Made by a program: the position numbers and the translations under genes
Shown: positions 4,796 through 6,173 of the stretch, one piece after another
Layout of the letters: every line of letters starts with the position of its first letter
Numbering within the stretch: position 1 is the stretch's first letter
Source of the DNA: Xanthobacteraceae bacterium
GTDB lineage: Bacteria; Pseudomonadota; Alphaproteobacteria; Rhizobiales; Xanthobacteraceae
Reading direction: 5' to 3'
Length of the DNA stretch: 6,173 bases
Assembly: GCA_030043175.1 (NCBI GenBank)
Contig: JASHYD010001103.1
Span: 1-6,173 of the forward strand
The notes under the pieces: model-generated
What the model was told of the DNA's origin: nothing
The model's database searches: none
What the model saw: only the letters and a program-made list of their open reading frames with translations

Positions 4796-6040
4796 ATGAG
4801 GTACCTCATCATCACTTCGGTCGTTTTTCCAACGATTGTCTTTTCGGCAATTTTGTGCCGCGCCGATGAAAGCGGTCTGGTGAGCCGAGGCCAATATTTG
4901 ACGGAAATCGCCGGCTGTCCGTCGTGCCATACCGCGCCCGGCCGACCGCCGTTCGCGGGCGGGTTCATGATGAAGCTGCCAATGGGCACTCTTTATACGC
5001 CCAATATCACGCCCGAACCCGAAACCGGGATCGGCGCGTGGAGTGATGATGATTTCGTGCGCGCTATGCGGCGGGGAATCAGCCGAGACGGACGGAATCT
5101 CTACCCGGCGTTTCCTTATACTTCGTACACGCTGATGAGTCGCTCGGACATTCTTGCCATCAAGGCTTATTTGTTCAGCCTCATGCCCGTCCACAATGTA
5201 CCGCCGCCAAGCAGTATGTCGTTCCCTTACAGCATGCGATCACTGATGAGCCTATGGAATTTGCTCTTTTTGCCAGGTAAGCCATTCCAGGATGATCCGT
5301 ACCAAACGGCGCAATGGAACCGCGGTGCGTATCTGGTTCAAGCCGTGGGGCATTGTGGAGAGTGCCACACGCCAAGGTCCCAACTCACTCAGGCCATGGA
5401 GTCCGGGAAGTTCCTGGGGGGCGGTATCGCCGATGGTTGGTTTGCGTACAACATCACATCGGATTCGGTAGCGGGCATCGGTGGGTGGTCGGACAATGAT
5501 CTTAGGCGTTATCTCCTGACCGGTGCGGCCCCTGGCAAAGGCTGGGCTGCGGGACCCATGGAGCTTGAGGTAGTCAACAGCACACAACACCTTACCGACG
5601 ATGACATGCTGTCGATCGTGACTTACCTCCGCACTGTTACGCCGGTGCATTCGAGTGCGACAGTGCCACGATCGGCAGCTGCGGGAATCATCCCCAGGAA
5701 AAACAAGTCGTCCCTCGATCAGATGCCAGGCGCACAGATTTACGATCTCTACTGTGGCAACTGTCACGGTAGCTCAGCGGCGCCCGTCGCAGATCTGTAT
5801 CCATCGATGAAGGACGAAAGCACAGTCGGAGATAGCCCGCCGCGGAACCTGGTGATGATTATCCTTCAGGGGGCGCGAGCTAGCTTCGGCTCACGCGGTG
5901 CGTCAATGCCCTCTTTTGCGAACAAATTTAATAACCGTCAGATGGCCGATTTGGTCAACTACCTTCAGGCACGGTACGGCAATCCCAATTCATCGGTAGG
6001 GTCGACGCAAGTCGGCGCATGGCGTGCGCAAGCGCCTTAG
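4796..6040 (+). CDS. Triheme cytochrome c, electron-transfer subunit of a dehydrogenase (alcohol/aldehyde dehydrogenase cytochrome type)
   Basis: The 414-aa exported protein has three covalent heme c sites: CPSCH (41-45), CGECH (187-191) and CGNCH (320-324). Each begins a cytochrome c domain. Domain 1 has GTLYTPNITPEPETGIGAWS and LYPAFPYTSYT. Domain 2 has ADGWFAYNITSDSVAGIGGW. Domain 3 has ASMPSFANKFNNRQMADLVN. This is the layout of the cytochrome subunit of membrane alcohol/aldehyde dehydrogenases and of partners of molybdenum hydroxylases. It takes electrons from the catalytic subunits in the periplasm and passes them to quinone or a terminal oxidase. An N-terminal hydrophobic segment (about 3-20) ending LCRAD is the signal peptide. 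No C-terminal membrane helix is seen. The ATG at 4796 is preferred, with CAGG 7 bases upstream; a TTG at 4760 would only add a polar extension. The next gene starts 12 or 24 bp after the stop. Confidence 0.93.
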   Translation: MRYLIITSVVFPTIVFSAILCRADESGLVSRGQYLTEIAGCPSCHTAPGRPPFAGGFMMKLPMGTLYTPNITPEPETGIGAWSDDDFVRAMRRGISRDGRNLYPAFPYTSYTLMSRSDILAIKAYLFSLMPVHNVPPPSSMSFPYSMRSLMSLWNLLFLPGKPFQDDPYQTAQWNRGAYLVQAVGHCGECHTPRSQLTQAMESGKFLGGGIADGWFAYNITSDSVAGIGGWSDNDLRRYLLTGAAPGKGWAAGPMELEVVNSTQHLTDDDMLSIVTYLRTVTPVHSSATVPRSAAAGIIPRKNKSSLDQMPGAQIYDLYCGNCHGSSAAPVADLYPSMKDESTVGDSPPRNLVMIILQGARASFGSRGASMPSFANKFNNRQMADLVNYLQARYGNPNSSVGSTQVGAWRAQAP

Positions 6041-6064
6041 CAGGGCTGTGCGATGGAGAATACG

Positions 6065-6173
6065 ATGCCGGAAGCGTTTCGCATACACGTAAACGGCGTC
6101 GAACACGCCGTCACGGCCGATGGCGACACGCCGCTCCTTTATGTTTTGCGGAACGATCTCGGCCTCAATGGAC
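6065..6173 (+). CDS. [2Fe-2S] ferredoxin-type small subunit of a xanthine-dehydrogenase-family molybdenum hydroxylase; N-terminus only
   Basis: The visible 36 residues (MPEAFRIHVNGVEHAV, then DGDTPLLYVLRNDLGLNG) are the typical start of the roughly 150-aa iron-sulfur subunit (CoxS/IorA type). Next would come the G-x-G-x-C cluster loop, which lies past the right edge, so the cysteines cannot be checked. These subunits carry two [2Fe-2S] clusters and move electrons from the molybdopterin subunit. With cytochrome c directly upstream, the chain would run from molybdenum cofactor through the iron-sulfur clusters to cytochrome c, as in isoquinoline, nicotinate or aldehyde oxidoreductases that use a cytochrome. 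The start at 6065 has GGAG (6055-6058) 6 bases upstream and gives the family's usual beginning. An in-frame ATG at 6053, with AGGG at 6042-6045, is also possible and would add four residues. The large molybdopterin subunit is expected just beyond the window. Confidence 0.85.
   Translation, partial: MPEAFRIHVNGVEHAVTADGDTPLLYVLRNDLGLNG

Noticed and set aside
4574..5194. 206-codon minus-strand frame
   Set aside because: It lies antisense to the LivK-like fragment and the triheme cytochrome gene, and its translation has no recognisable domain.
5252..5767. 171-codon minus-strand frame
   Set aside because: It is antisense to the cytochrome gene, where CxxCH motifs fix the plus frame as the coding one.

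Overview
The window looks like an accessory or genomic-island stretch from an alphaproteobacterium, most likely a Rhizobiales member of the Bradyrhizobium type. This rests on the GC-rich but uneven composition, the protein families present (Tat-exported ABC substrate-binding protein, AraC regulator, SnoaL/NTF2-like and YciI-like proteins, triheme cytochrome c next to a molybdenum-hydroxylase iron-sulfur subunit) and the number of gene remnants. The assignment is inferred from remembered family resemblance, not from a search.

Left part (1-1749), all on the minus strand. Reading leftward there is an intact AraC-family regulator (871-1749), a 184-bp gap with a repeated 9-mer, a 95-aa predicted secreted small protein of unknown function (399-686), and the N-terminus of a Tat-exported polyamine-type ABC substrate-binding protein that runs off the left edge (345 to 1). 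The order suggests a regulator followed by an uptake-related operon.

Middle part (about 1750-3600), mostly gene debris. Just upstream of the AraC gene lie two abutting minus-strand remnants: a piece of a PF04392-type ABC substrate-binding protein broken at a homopolymer (1961-2129), and a piece of a MEDS-domain (DcmR-like sensory) protein (2143-2340). Farther right, 3058-3128 holds a frameshifted copy of the 3' end of the small secreted-protein gene. The rest, 2500-3057 and 3130-3600, shows no convincing gene.

Right part (3611-6173), a plus-strand operon-like series. It contains an NTF2/SnoaL-like protein, a YciI-like protein, a truncated LivK-like substrate-binding protein that overlaps the previous stop by ATGA, an intact triheme periplasmic cytochrome c (4796-6040), and the start of the [2Fe-2S] subunit of a xanthine-dehydrogenase-family molybdenum hydroxylase (from 6065, cut by the right edge). 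The last two fit a periplasm-linked hydroxylase or aldehyde-dehydrogenase system passing electrons to cytochrome c. The substrate cannot be read from the window.

The most curious object is the small secreted-protein gene. Its first 18 codons resemble the first 18 codons of the NTF2-like gene at 3611, and its last 23 or so codons recur as a broken copy at 3058-3128.
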